A stretch of 64,000 bases of DNA. It comes from an uncultured Muribaculaceae bacterium. GTDB lineage: Bacteria > Bacteroidota > Bacteroidia > Bacteroidales > Muribaculaceae. Below the pieces are notes generated by a model that saw only the letters and a program-made list of their open reading frames with translations, ran no database searches and was not told the DNA's origin. The DNA lies in the NCBI GenBank assembly GCA_910588035.1, contig CAJUPY010000002.1, forward strand, positions 62,001 to 126,000. Reading direction: 5' to 3'. A program made the position numbers and the translations under genes. Positions 27,101 through 34,542 of this stretch are shown here, in pieces (position 1 is the first letter of the stretch; each line of letters starts with the position of its first letter).

Positions 27101-28681
27101 GAAAGTCTTGATTGCACCGTGACGGAACTTGTAGACAGCTCCGGCTGTGTTTTTGCCATTTGAGTAGTTGAATGTCTCGTCGAGCAGGTCACCGTCCCAG
27201 AAAATGCGGAAGTTCTGAGCAACGTCGTTGGTGGGCGACGCTCCGGCGAGGTGTCCGTTTGTCACAGTCGAGATCAGGCTCTCGCTGTCGTGAGAGGTGA
27301 TGAACTGCGAACCGGGATACTCATTGGAGAAATTACCGGCAATGGCACGGCCGTCGTCGCTTGTAGCTGTCGTGCGGTAGTAGATCTTGCTTGTCGTTGC
27401 GTCGCGATAGTTGTTGTTGGGAAGATCTTCGTTACAAGCCACAACCTCCTGTCCATAGATATAGGGGTTCAGGTCACCGACATGGTGGCTGTCACCGTGG
27501 CCGAGACCTGTCGTTGACAGACCGAGACCGTTGTCGTCGATCACCATCGAGCCGAACACGATCTCGTCGCGTCCGTCCCAGTCGACATCGGCGACCGAAT
27601 AATTGTGGTAGCCCTGACCGTACCATGGGCCGGGAGTGTTGTTGAACCAACGCCAGCGTTCGATCAGCTCATGGGTGACGGGGTTGACGTCGTATGCGAT
27701 CATCTTGTGGCGGGTGTAGATGCCTCGGGCAAGGAAGATGCTCGGCTGACGGCCGTCGAAATAGGGTGCGCCGAAGAAATGTTTCGAGCTGCGGTGGCCA
27801 TATCCGTCGCCCCAAGCGGCCTGAAGATTTGATTCACCGGCCTCAAAGCGTTTCAACGGATATTCCTTCACCTGATAGGGTTCGCCGGTCTCACCGTTGA
27901 GATAGAGCAGATATTCGGCTCCGCCGTTTGTGAAAAATCCGCCACCACCGGTGCCATACTGACCTTTTGTGTTGTTCGGATCGCCGATAACCTGTTTAGA
28001 CCCGTCGGCTTTGTGGATGACGGTGTTGTCGGCTGCACGGAGCACACACTCGGCCTTACCGTCAAGGTCCCAGTCATATGCGGCGATGTTGAACTCGTTG
28101 CTCTGGAAGTCCATCATGTAGGGACCGCCATCGATCCACCACATGAGCGTTCCGTCAAGCTTGTAGACCTGAATGATATCGTAGTCGGTGTTCTCCGCGG
28201 TGTAGTTGAATTTGGTGTTGCGGAGTTTCAGCAGAATCTCCATTTGTCCGTCACCGTCGAGATCGGCAACGGTGGCGTCGTTGGGTTCATAGTCAGACGA
28301 GATGTCGCGGCCGTCGGCGTTTGAGGGCACCGGGGCGATCTTGATCTCGAAATAGTCATTGGCCGAGGTCAACGACTGTTTCGATGTTTCCTTCTCGACA
28401 CCGTCGACAACGGTCTTGACGACATAGCGGCTCGAAGCCGATCCCGACGCATCGCTGAAGTTTGACACTGAGAGAGGCGTGCTGTTCAAAAGAGTTCCAT
28501 CTCGATAGAGATTGAACTTAACGTTATCACCGTCTTCGCCAAGCACACGCCAGCTGACGAAGGTGCCGTTATTAGCGGCGACAGCCACAAGGCCGCGGTC
28601 GAGTTTGTCCATCACACGCTGTGCGTGGACTCCAAGGACCGGCATGACCATTGCGGCTGCCAGAAAGAGTTGTTTCCTCAT
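24125..28681 (-). CDS. secreted PL11 rhamnogalacturonan lyase fused to autotransporter-like repeats and a T9SS tail
   Basis: The 1518-residue product has a signal peptide (1-20). Residues about 21-625 are a PL11 rhamnogalacturonan-lyase catalytic region: DRGLVAV near 28, the Ca-binding repeats VADLDGDGQMEILLK, YDWDLDGKAECVLR and VADVDWDGRDEIVFG of its beta-propeller, and a GDWREEVILR motif near 550. Residues about 640-1420 are Gly/Asn/Thr-rich beta-strand repeats (GGGKLILP, NNGGVLSV, GGGTLGGTGTY) resembling passenger-associated autotransporter repeats. The last about 75 residues form a type IX secretion sorting domain ending GVYVINMTAEGFNQTQKIVIN. PL11 enzymes cleave the rhamnose-galacturonate backbone of pectin; typical length is about 600-650, so the C-terminal half is an extension. 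The start is followed 38 bases upstream by a second secreted gene. Confidence 0.88.
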   Translation of the reverse strand: MRKQLFLAAAMVMPVLGVHAQRVMDKLDRGLVAVAANNGTFVSWRVLGEDGDNVKFNLYRDGTLLNSTPLSVSNFSDASGSASSRYVVKTVVDGVEKETSKQSLTSANDYFEIKIAPVPSNADGRDISSDYEPNDATVADLDGDGQMEILLKLRNTKFNYTAENTDYDIIQVYKLDGTLMWWIDGGPYMMDFQSNEFNIAAYDWDLDGKAECVLRAADNTVIHKADGSKQVIGDPNNTKGQYGTGGGGFFTNGGAEYLLYLNGETGEPYQVKEYPLKRFEAGESNLQAAWGDGYGHRSSKHFFGAPYFDGRQPSIFLARGIYTRHKMIAYDVNPVTHELIERWRWFNNTPGPWYGQGYHNYSVADVDWDGRDEIVFGSMVIDDNGLGLSTTGLGHGDSHHVGDLNPYIYGQEVVACNEDLPNNNYRDATTSKIYYRTTATSDDGRAIAGNFSNEYPGSQFITSHDSESLISTVTNGHLAGASPTNDVAQNFRIFWDGDLLDETFNYSNGKNTAGAVYKFRHGAIKTFTGTATNNDTKGTPCFQGDIFGDWREEVILRAADNRSIRIYTTTIPTEYRIYTLLHDPQYRNAMVWQMNGYNQTPHVSYFLGELEGITQAPPSPTMNGRDELAAGGTLSTSDNGKSVVFAATENATATVAEGAAPTLFVDNAPTWVQGHGDNDNITTETYTHTLQGGGFGGATKIVKLGGGKLILPAVQQKHTGKTEVWFGTLAFNGEMTGSRVWLNRLTALESDGGRFNKGIEMNYGAELRIGSDAKASEITTSDLVLNFGSKLCLDIFADGTTADRVNATALTIEKKTWENGPEYNTPVIVFTPHYAAGATKLPGGSYLLGTIGSVTGNLSDLAIEGLNGQKVSLVLENGKLYLNVSDSRDATDVVWTGANGSAWNTGDTPNFKVQATGEETGFVSGDRVIFDDNAVNTNVEIPANIFPSQIVFNNSSKDYVISGAGFDGNVDIEKKGTGKVTLKNTSTFTGTIQINNGTLEVAALGANEGAVTGALGQYANTITLNNGGVLSVTATGKMSHPVEAKEGSISVAKGATLTIVGNSVTGNGTLVKAGDGQLNFQVANKIKTLRIDAGKVYDEREDHTNTAKIANNIVFNGKNVEMQYLNSIYSYSNNNTNFEVVDGATGTLTLDGRCNYTGTLTGKGQLTVVASYVRNTLSGNWSAFEGTLVAKQLQNSSFDFYSIGHLDKATLEIYTGSTFTNTNESNYTRNDKMKLGALKGGGTLGGTGTYYVGCKGLSTSFTGTFGSGINIVKEGTGTLTLSKVQPDMGTFALEAGEVLFSFSSEPAASVTGTQPLVVKGVLSGTGVFGNPTVTFELGSAMTPKTRVARNTYRQMKFNGDVVINDGAAVNLEIENNSNKYSNFVVEGNLQNNGSVNVTLNSKYVPALGDEFELWTAGSSSTTPRLYLPALPDGLAWDKSGITPTRGLLKVTDAAGINDIDADKIVRCIVVTVDGIVVKDFTAPAAEVMANCNDLANGVYVINMTAEGFNQTQKIVINK

Positions 28682-28719
28682 TTAGATTATGGTATGGATA
28701 GTAGTTTGATTAGCATCGC

Positions 28720-29577
28720 TTAGCGAATGACAACTTTCTTGCCGTTGTGAATGTAGAGACCGGCACGGGTCGGCTCTGCGATCTCGATGCCCTGGAGGTT
28801 ATACCATTTGTTGTCTTTCTCAACATTGTCGACAACGATATCCTCGACACCGGCTTTCGAGCCTTCCATTCCGACCAGAGTTGTTGTCGGGCCTGTGATC
28901 GCAGCAACCTCCTCAAGGTCGTTTGTCGGATAGTAAGTCAGTTTGAAGTTGTCAACCTCGATAGAGCCTTTGGGAATGCCGTTTGCGTCTTCAGGAACAC
29001 CGAAGCCGATCTCGAAGCCTAAGTCAGCGAGGTCGGTGTAGTAGAGAATGCGGGCTTCATACCAGCCTGCGCCCTTTTCCTCACCCTGAGTGCAGCACTC
29101 ACCGATTTTGATGCGTCCGCGGCTCTCAACGTCGGCGGGATCGTCATCACCGTCGGCGATATACATGAAGGCATAGACATTGTCAAGCGCGTCAATGTTT
29201 CCACGCCAGCTGTTACGTGAAACCTGAACGACAGCGGTAAGAACATAAACGCCTTCCATCTTGTCTTCATCGATTCCCTCTACGTTCTGCTTGATGATGT
29301 TTCCGGCATCAATCGATCCGCTGCTGGGGATAATACGTGCATACCATACGCCGTCAGAACCTGCGGGCATAGTTTTCTGAGACTTTGCAGTCCAGCTGCC
29401 GCTGAGGCTGCCGAGCTGCTCCCAGCCTACCATGTGGGCTGCGTCACCCTCGACTGCAGCGTCAACATCTTCAAAAGAGGGGTTTGAGATCAGGTGGGTC
29501 ATGTCGACACCCTCGAGCTGAGCGCTTGCAGAGAAAGCAAGGGCACAAGCAGCCAAAATAGAAGTAAATTTTTTCAT
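28720..29577 (-). CDS. secreted carbohydrate-binding-like protein with C-terminal sorting tail
   Basis: The 285-residue product has a signal peptide (about 1-19, FSASAQ), then a jelly-roll-like region starting LISNPSFEDVDA (about 30-210), a pattern typical of galactose-binding-like carbohydrate-binding modules, with SIEVDNFKLTYY near residue 200 closing the domain. The C-terminus WYNLQGIEIAEPTRAGLYI followed by KKVVI resembles a type IX secretion tail. No catalytic domain is seen. It lies 38 bases upstream of the PL11 gene on the same strand and probably binds the same pectin substrate; that is inference from context. Confidence 0.7.
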   Translation of the reverse strand: MKKFTSILAACALAFSASAQLEGVDMTHLISNPSFEDVDAAVEGDAAHMVGWEQLGSLSGSWTAKSQKTMPAGSDGVWYARIIPSSGSIDAGNIIKQNVEGIDEDKMEGVYVLTAVVQVSRNSWRGNIDALDNVYAFMYIADGDDDPADVESRGRIKIGECCTQGEEKGAGWYEARILYYTDLADLGFEIGFGVPEDANGIPKGSIEVDNFKLTYYPTNDLEEVAAITGPTTTLVGMEGSKAGVEDIVVDNVEKDNKWYNLQGIEIAEPTRAGLYIHNGKKVVIR

Positions 29578-30076
29578 GCTGATAATGTTTTTAGGTTTAA
29601 TTTGATTGGTTATTTAATCATTGACTCTGACCGTCAGATACCGACCCATGCTCAGTTGATGCCGAAATCAATTACAATCGAATTTTCGACCGGGAGATGA
29701 ATCTGTTGTCAAACTACTATCTTGGTTCTTTAGAAACAACGGTTGCCGCAGGCAAAAGCGTATGCCGAATCGGTGAGACAGTGTCTTAATACAATGGTTA
29801 ATTCTGATGTTTTAGTTTAAATGGTTAATATTAAGGTATTCCCTTTCGGTTATATCGGTGAATGAATCACGCGGCAAATTTACAACCTTTTTTTTTATCA
29901 TGCAACATTTTACGTAAAATAAATTGTTAAAAACACACTTAATATTTTTTATGCCTGATTTAAAAAAAATTCACGCTTGTCAGAACTTTTTCCAAACCCG
30001 CATTGTTAGTTAAATAAAAGTTAGAAAAAACGAGAATAGTAAACAAAACAATTAACCTCATAACCCAACTATTTAT
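29578..30076. other. 499-bp divergent intergenic region
   Basis: A/T-rich region between the divergent PL11 and leucine-rich repeat genes. A reverse-strand -7 element lies at 29875-29882, giving a leader of about 295 bases for the pectin genes. Only small inverted repeats are visible (for example TTGCC/GGCAA at 29743-29755). I see no open reading frame, tRNA or clear promoter for the forward gene. Confidence 0.6.
29875..29882 (-). promoter_or_regulatory. putative -7 element for the secreted pectin genes
   Basis: Reverse-strand TAAATTTG matches TAnnTTTG; a GTTG 20 bases upstream is a partial -33. It is the only good match in the region and would imply an unusually long leader. Confidence 0.35.
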
Positions 30077-31135
30077 ATGAAAAAATCTGTTTTAATGATC
30101 GCCCTCGTGCTCGGTAGCACGGTCGCTTTCGCTCAGAAACCCGCCAAGAACGAAGTTAAACAACTTCAGGCCTTCCTGGCCCAGCCCGCTGAAAAAGATG
30201 GAACCAACGCACAGGTTCTCAAAATTTCAGATCTCAACTCTCCTGCAACATGGGAAGGAGTCACAATCACCAACGGACATGTTACAGAAATCAACTGGAA
30301 AGATAAAAAACTCGCCGGCAATCTCGATCTCTCGAACTTCCCGGCACTGACAAAAGTAGATGTCTCACGCAACAAGATCACCTCACTCAACCTTGACGGT
30401 GCCGCTGCCCTGACAGAGCTCAACGCACAGCGAAACCTGCTCAAGGACCTCAGCCTCGACGGTTGCAAGCAGCTCTCGAAACTCAATGTCTACAAAAACC
30501 GTCTAACTGAAATCGAGATCAACGAAACCCCGTTCCTCGAAAGCGTCAACTGCTCAGGCAACTACTTCGTCTCACTCAACTTCTCGAATCTGACCAACCT
30601 GAAGACATTGAACTGCCAGGGTAACCACCTCGAGAGTCTGATGGTCGACGGTTGCACAAACCTGAAGAACCTCTATTGCGGATATAACAAACTGACCGCG
30701 ATCAACCTGATCGGCACAGAGAACCTCGTCAACCTCAACACCGACAACAACGAGATCTCGACAATGATCATCTCGGGTCTCCCCGCCCTCAGCTCTCTTG
30801 TCTGCAGCGACAACCGCATGACTTCTCTCGGAGTCCGCAACTGCAACAACCTGCTCGACCTCGTCTGCTCCTACAACGATCTGACCAACCTGTCGGTTGA
30901 AGGTTGCCCCAACCTCCTCTTCGTTGACTGCTCCTACAATGACCTTGTCAACCTGACCCTTTCAAACCAGACCTTCCTGCAGCGTCTGCTTTGCAACAAC
31001 AACCAGCTGAACATGCTCGACGTTTCATTTGACTCGGCACTCACCTACATCAACTGCCGCTACAACGTCCTGACTGACATAAGAACCATCGGTTGCAACA
31101 ATCTGAATATGATTGCATGCCAGTGGAATTACTAA
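30077..31135 (+). CDS. secreted leucine-rich repeat protein
   Basis: The 352-residue product has a signal peptide (about 1-19, AFAQ) and, from about residue 95 to the C-terminus, about twelve internalin-like repeats of 21-22 residues with the consensus LxxLxCxxNxLxxLxxxxxxx (for example LKTLNCQGNHLESLMVDGCTN). The repeats form a curved solenoid suited to binding proteins or glycans. No lipobox, transmembrane segment or T9SS tail is visible, so it is probably periplasmic or secreted by another route. It has its own strong terminator and no neighbour in the same operon; partner unknown. Confidence 0.82.
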   Translation: MKKSVLMIALVLGSTVAFAQKPAKNEVKQLQAFLAQPAEKDGTNAQVLKISDLNSPATWEGVTITNGHVTEINWKDKKLAGNLDLSNFPALTKVDVSRNKITSLNLDGAAALTELNAQRNLLKDLSLDGCKQLSKLNVYKNRLTEIEINETPFLESVNCSGNYFVSLNFSNLTNLKTLNCQGNHLESLMVDGCTNLKNLYCGYNKLTAINLIGTENLVNLNTDNNEISTMIISGLPALSSLVCSDNRMTSLGVRNCNNLLDLVCSYNDLTNLSVEGCPNLLFVDCSYNDLVNLTLSNQTFLQRLLCNNNQLNMLDVSFDSALTYINCRYNVLTDIRTIGCNNLNMIACQWNY

Positions 31136-31158
31136 TCTACCGGTTTTCTAACTGACCC

Positions 31159-31198
31159 GACGCCCCCGGCCGTATTCGGCCGGGGGCGTCCTTTTTTT
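31159..31198 (+). terminator. strong intrinsic terminator of the leucine-rich repeat gene
   Basis: Arms 31159-31172 and 31177-31190 are perfect 14-bp GC-rich complements with a TATT loop, followed by eight or more bases of C and T run. Confidence 0.93.
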
Positions 31199-31211
31199 AT
31201 GCCACCGACCA

Positions 31212-31241
31212 TTTGCCACGTCTCAAAAAGTCGTATCTTTG
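31212..31241 (+). promoter_or_regulatory. Bacteroidota promoter immediately before dnaB
   Basis: TTTG at 31212-31215 and TATCTTTG at 31234-31241 are 18 bases apart. The -7 element ends only 4 bases before the ATG at 31246, so the start of transcription should fall at or next to the start codon. Confidence 0.6.
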
Positions 31242-31245
31242 CAAC

Positions 31246-32787
31246 ATGGAATTCACTAACAACAGCAACCGACGGGGAAGCCGTCAGCAAAACAACATAT
31301 CGGAACTGGCGACCGCCGGACGCCTCCAGCCGCGCGACAAAGAGCTCGAGGAAGCCGTGCTCGGCGCACTGATGCTCGAGAAAGACGCATACACCACCGT
31401 CTGCGACATTCTCAAGCCCGACAGCTTCTATGAGCCTTCAAACAAACTGATATATGAGGCGATTCAGGCTCTCGGCGCGGCACAGCAGCCGATAGACATG
31501 CTCACGGTCACAGAGCAGTTGCGTCTGATGGACAATCTCGACAAGGCAGGAGGACCGATCTACATCTCGGAACTGACATCGCGGGTGGCCTCGGGTGCCA
31601 ACATCGAGTTCCATGCCCGCATCGTTGCCCAGAAGTATCTCGCACGCGAGCTAATTTCTTTCGCATCGTCAATCGAGGCAAAAGCTTTCGACGAGAGCAA
31701 CGACGTCGACGACCTGCTACAGGAGGCCGAAGGCAAACTGTTTGAGATTTCGCAACGAAACGTAAAGAAAGATGTGACCCAGATCGACCCTGTCATAGCG
31801 CAGGCAATCGAGCAGATACAGAATGCGGCCAACCGAGCTTCAGGTCTCAGCGGACTCGAGACCGGCTATCATGAGCTCGACAAGGTGACCTCGGGCTGGC
31901 AGAATTCCGACCTGATCATCATAGCCGCCCGTCCGGCAATGGGAAAGACCGCTTTCGTGCTCTCAATGGCCAAAAACATGGCTGTCAACTACAACACACC
32001 CCTGGCAATTTTCTCACTCGAGATGTCAAACCTCCAGTTGGTCAACCGTCTGATCTCAAACACATGCGAGCTGGAAGGCGAGAAAATCAAATCAGGACGC
32101 CTCAGCGACATGGAGTGGGATCAGCTGATGTCGCGCATCAAACATCTCTACAGCGCGCCGCTATACATTGACGACACACCGTCTCTGTCGATTTTCGAAC
32201 TAAGAACAAAGGCCCGTCGTCTGGTCAGGGAACATGACATAAAGATGATAATCATAGACTACCTTCAGCTGATGAACGCATCGGGCATGAAATTCGGCAG
32301 CCGAGAGCAGGAGGTCAGCATGATCTCGCGTTCACTCAAACAGCTCGCCAAGGAGCTCAACATTCCGATAATCGCCCTGTCTCAGCTCAACCGAAGCGTC
32401 GAGAACCGAACCGACGGAAAACGCCCGCAGCTGTCTGACCTGCGTGAGTCGGGTGCTATCGAGCAAGACGCCGACATCGTCTGCTTCATTCACCGCCCCG
32501 AATACTATCTGAAGAGCGGCATCGACGGCGAAGGGCGCGATGTCAGAGGCCTGGCCCAATTCATCATCGCAAAACACCGAAGCGGCTCGGTCGGCGACAT
32601 CGACCTGAGATTCCGCAACAAATTCGCCAGGTTTGAAAACTGGGTTGACGAGACAATCGGTCCGGGAGCCACTGTCGGCTCGCGCCTAAATGCCGGAGAC
32701 GACAACGGAATGTCGGCGATCGTCAACAACGACCCTCTCGGAGGCGGAACAGCCGACATCGGCGGAGGCAATGAACCGCCATTCTGA
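31246..32787 (+). CDS. dnaB: replicative DNA helicase
   Basis: DnaB is the hexameric helicase that unwinds the replication fork and binds DnaG. The 513-residue product has the N-terminal collar (PRDKELEEAVLGALMLEKDAY near residue 28), the RecA-like motor with Walker A in ARPAMGKTAFVLSMA near residue 228, Walker B in IIIDYLQLM near residue 338 and the arginine-finger region SGAIEQDADIVCF near residue 402. The C-terminus has a disordered Gly/Asp-rich tail. The frame extends 11 codons upstream to a TTG at 31213, but that is inside the promoter; the ATG at 31246 is preferred and leaves essentially no 5' leader. Confidence 0.94.
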   Translation: MEFTNNSNRRGSRQQNNISELATAGRLQPRDKELEEAVLGALMLEKDAYTTVCDILKPDSFYEPSNKLIYEAIQALGAAQQPIDMLTVTEQLRLMDNLDKAGGPIYISELTSRVASGANIEFHARIVAQKYLARELISFASSIEAKAFDESNDVDDLLQEAEGKLFEISQRNVKKDVTQIDPVIAQAIEQIQNAANRASGLSGLETGYHELDKVTSGWQNSDLIIIAARPAMGKTAFVLSMAKNMAVNYNTPLAIFSLEMSNLQLVNRLISNTCELEGEKIKSGRLSDMEWDQLMSRIKHLYSAPLYIDDTPSLSIFELRTKARRLVREHDIKMIIIDYLQLMNASGMKFGSREQEVSMISRSLKQLAKELNIPIIALSQLNRSVENRTDGKRPQLSDLRESGAIEQDADIVCFIHRPEYYLKSGIDGEGRDVRGLAQFIIAKHRSGSVGDIDLRFRNKFARFENWVDETIGPGATVGSRLNAGDDNGMSAIVNNDPLGGGTADIGGGNEPPF

Positions 32788-32837
32788 AATTTAACATTTT
32801 TTCATTGCCTGATAGTGTGCAATTGCCGTAAAATTCG

Positions 32838-32845
32838 TAATTTTG
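32838..32845 (+). promoter_or_regulatory. -7 element for bamD-rpoZ
   Basis: TAATTTTG matches TAnnTTTG 25 bases upstream of the bamD ATG at 32871. Confidence 0.45.
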
Positions 32846-32870
32846 CAGCTTGAAACATCACGACCAGACA

Positions 32871-33680
32871 ATGCAAAAATACATATACATTCTGTTTATC
32901 TTAGTGGCATCGCTCGGCATGAGCTCATGTGGTGAGTATCAGAAAGTGCTGAAAAGCAGCGATATAAACTATAAGTTTGACTATGCCAAACGGGCATTTG
33001 AACAAAAACGCTATGCCCAGACCACGACAATTCTGAAAGACATCCTGCCCATGTTCAAAGGGTCTGACAAAGCCGAAGAATCTCTCTATCTGCTCGCCCT
33101 GGCCCATTATGAGAATAAGGAATATGCCGACGCATCGGCCTACTTCCAGACCTACTACAACCGTTATCCCAAAGGCAAATACACCGAGCTTGCCCGATAT
33201 TTCGCCGGCTACGGCTATTACCTCGACTCGCCAGAGCCGCAGCTCGATCAGTCGGGTACGATCAAAGCGATCGAAGAACTGCAGGCGTTTCTCGACTACT
33301 TTCCCCGCAGCGACAAAGTCTCAATTGCCCAGAGCGCGATCTTTGAGCTGCAAGACAAACTGACACTCAAGGAACTTCAGAACGCACAGCTCTACTACAA
33401 CCTCGGCACTTTCAGAGGCAACAACTTTCAAAGCGCGATCATAACGGCAAGAAACGCGATCAAAGAATATCCCTATTCAAAATACAAGGAAGAACTTGAG
33501 ATGTTGATTCTCAAGGCCCGCTTTCAAGAGGCCGATCTCAGCGTCGACGAGCGCAAGGCCGACCGTTTCCGCGATGTGATCGATGAATACTACAGTTTCA
33601 TCAACAACTATCCCGACAGCCCTAACCGCGAGGAAGCAGACAACATTCTGAAAATCGCGCAGAAATATGTAAAGGACTGA
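32871..33680 (+). CDS. bamD: outer membrane protein assembly factor BamD
   Basis: BamD is the lipoprotein TPR subunit of the BAM complex that inserts beta-barrels into the outer membrane. The 269-residue product has a lipobox GMSSC near residue 20 and five TPR-like helical repeats (YAKRAFEQKRYAQTTTILKD near 38, LALAHYENKEYADASAYFQT near 75, AIITARNAIKEYPYSKY near 190). Reading from the TTG at 32850 would add seven residues before the signal peptide, so the ATG at 32871 is preferred. It is followed 59 bases later by the omega-like subunit, the usual Bacteroidota order. Confidence 0.9.
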   Translation: MQKYIYILFILVASLGMSSCGEYQKVLKSSDINYKFDYAKRAFEQKRYAQTTTILKDILPMFKGSDKAEESLYLLALAHYENKEYADASAYFQTYYNRYPKGKYTELARYFAGYGYYLDSPEPQLDQSGTIKAIEELQAFLDYFPRSDKVSIAQSAIFELQDKLTLKELQNAQLYYNLGTFRGNNFQSAIITARNAIKEYPYSKYKEELEMLILKARFQEADLSVDERKADRFRDVIDEYYSFINNYPDSPNREEADNILKIAQKYVKD

Positions 33681-33739
33681 CACTCCATCTAAAACAAACA
33701 TTCTATATATATTTCCCAAAAAACAATCAATTCTCGAAT

Positions 33740-34075
33740 ATGGACTACAAGAAGACCAACGCTCCTCTGAACACCGTCACCCGCGACATGATCCAACTGT
33801 CGGCTGACACCGGGAATGTCTACGAGACCGTAAGCATCATCGCAAAGCGTGCGAACCAGATCGCGCTCGAGATGAAACACGATCTCGAAAAGAAGCTCCA
33901 GGAATTCGCATCGCTTAACGACAATCTCGAGGAAGTGTCAGAGAACCGCGAACAAATTGAAATTTCCCGCTATTACGAGAAACTTCCCAAACCCACTCTG
34001 ATTGCAGCGCAGGAATATGTCGAAGGCAAGATTTTCTACCGCAATCCCGCAAAAGAAAAACTCAACCTCGATTGA
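33740..34075 (+). CDS. RNA polymerase Rpb6/omega-like subunit
   Basis: The 111-residue product contains the omega/Rpb6 core: NTVTRDMIQLSADTGNVYETVSIIAKRANQI spans about residues 11-42, corresponding to the part that clamps the beta-prime C-terminus. Bacteroidota use this longer, divergent form, sited behind bamD. The C-terminal half has a charged helix and KPTLIAAQEYVEGKIFY. Its role is assembly and stability of RNA polymerase. The name rpoZ is used by some annotators for this form. Confidence 0.82.
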   Translation: MDYKKTNAPLNTVTRDMIQLSADTGNVYETVSIIAKRANQIALEMKHDLEKKLQEFASLNDNLEEVSENREQIEISRYYEKLPKPTLIAAQEYVEGKIFYRNPAKEKLNLD

Positions 34076-34113
34076 TTTTTTAAATTTCACTTGCAAAACC
34101 GGTGAAATTTGAT

Positions 34114-34121
34114 TACCTTTG
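34114..34121 (+). promoter_or_regulatory. -7 element for rpsO
   Basis: TACCTTTG matches TAnnTTTG; a CTTG 20 bases upstream is a near -33. The leader would be about 46 bases. Confidence 0.5.
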
Positions 34122-34171
34122 CACCGCAATTTTAAATTCATTTATTAACCACCTACTAAAACATCGAAAGA

Positions 34172-34447
34172 ATGCATTTGAATTCTGAAGAAAAAGTAGA
34201 AATCTTTGAGAAATACGGTAAGGGCAAGACTGACACTGGCTCACCTGAAGCACAGATTGCATTATTCTCAGTCCGTATTGCTCATTTGACTGAGCACCTC
34301 AAGTCAAATCACAAAGATTATACAACCGCACGCGCTCTTAAGCAACTCGTCGGCAAGCGTCGCCGTCTTCTTGATTACCTGATCAAGAAAGACATCAACC
34401 GCTACCGTGCAATCATTGCTCAGAAAGAGCTTGGTATCAGAAAGTAA
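34172..34447 (+). CDS. rpsO: 30S ribosomal protein S15
   Basis: The 91-residue product is full-length S15: the conserved TDTGSPEAQIALFSVRI near residue 20 and the LVGKRRRLLDYLIKKD segment near residue 60 that contacts helix 22 of 16S rRNA. It is a monocistronic gene with its own promoter and terminator. In many bacteria S15 represses its own translation through a leader pseudoknot; the leader here is too short and simple for me to call such an element. Confidence 0.97.
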   Translation: MHLNSEEKVEIFEKYGKGKTDTGSPEAQIALFSVRIAHLTEHLKSNHKDYTTARALKQLVGKRRRLLDYLIKKDINRYRAIIAQKELGIRK

Positions 34448-34483
34448 GGCGCGTAGCCACTACTTGACGATTACAACGATCAG

Positions 34484-34519
34484 AAGGTCATATCCACGAA
34501 AGTGCGGTGTGACCTTTTC
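34484..34519 (+). terminator. putative terminator of rpsO
   Basis: AAGGTCA (34484-34490) pairs with TGACCTT (34510-34516), with an inner CCAC/GTG pairing, followed by TTTT. It lies about 37 bases after the rpsO stop and just before menD. Confidence 0.65.
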
Positions 34520-34542
34520 TATTCAGAAAACCACTGTTGACC

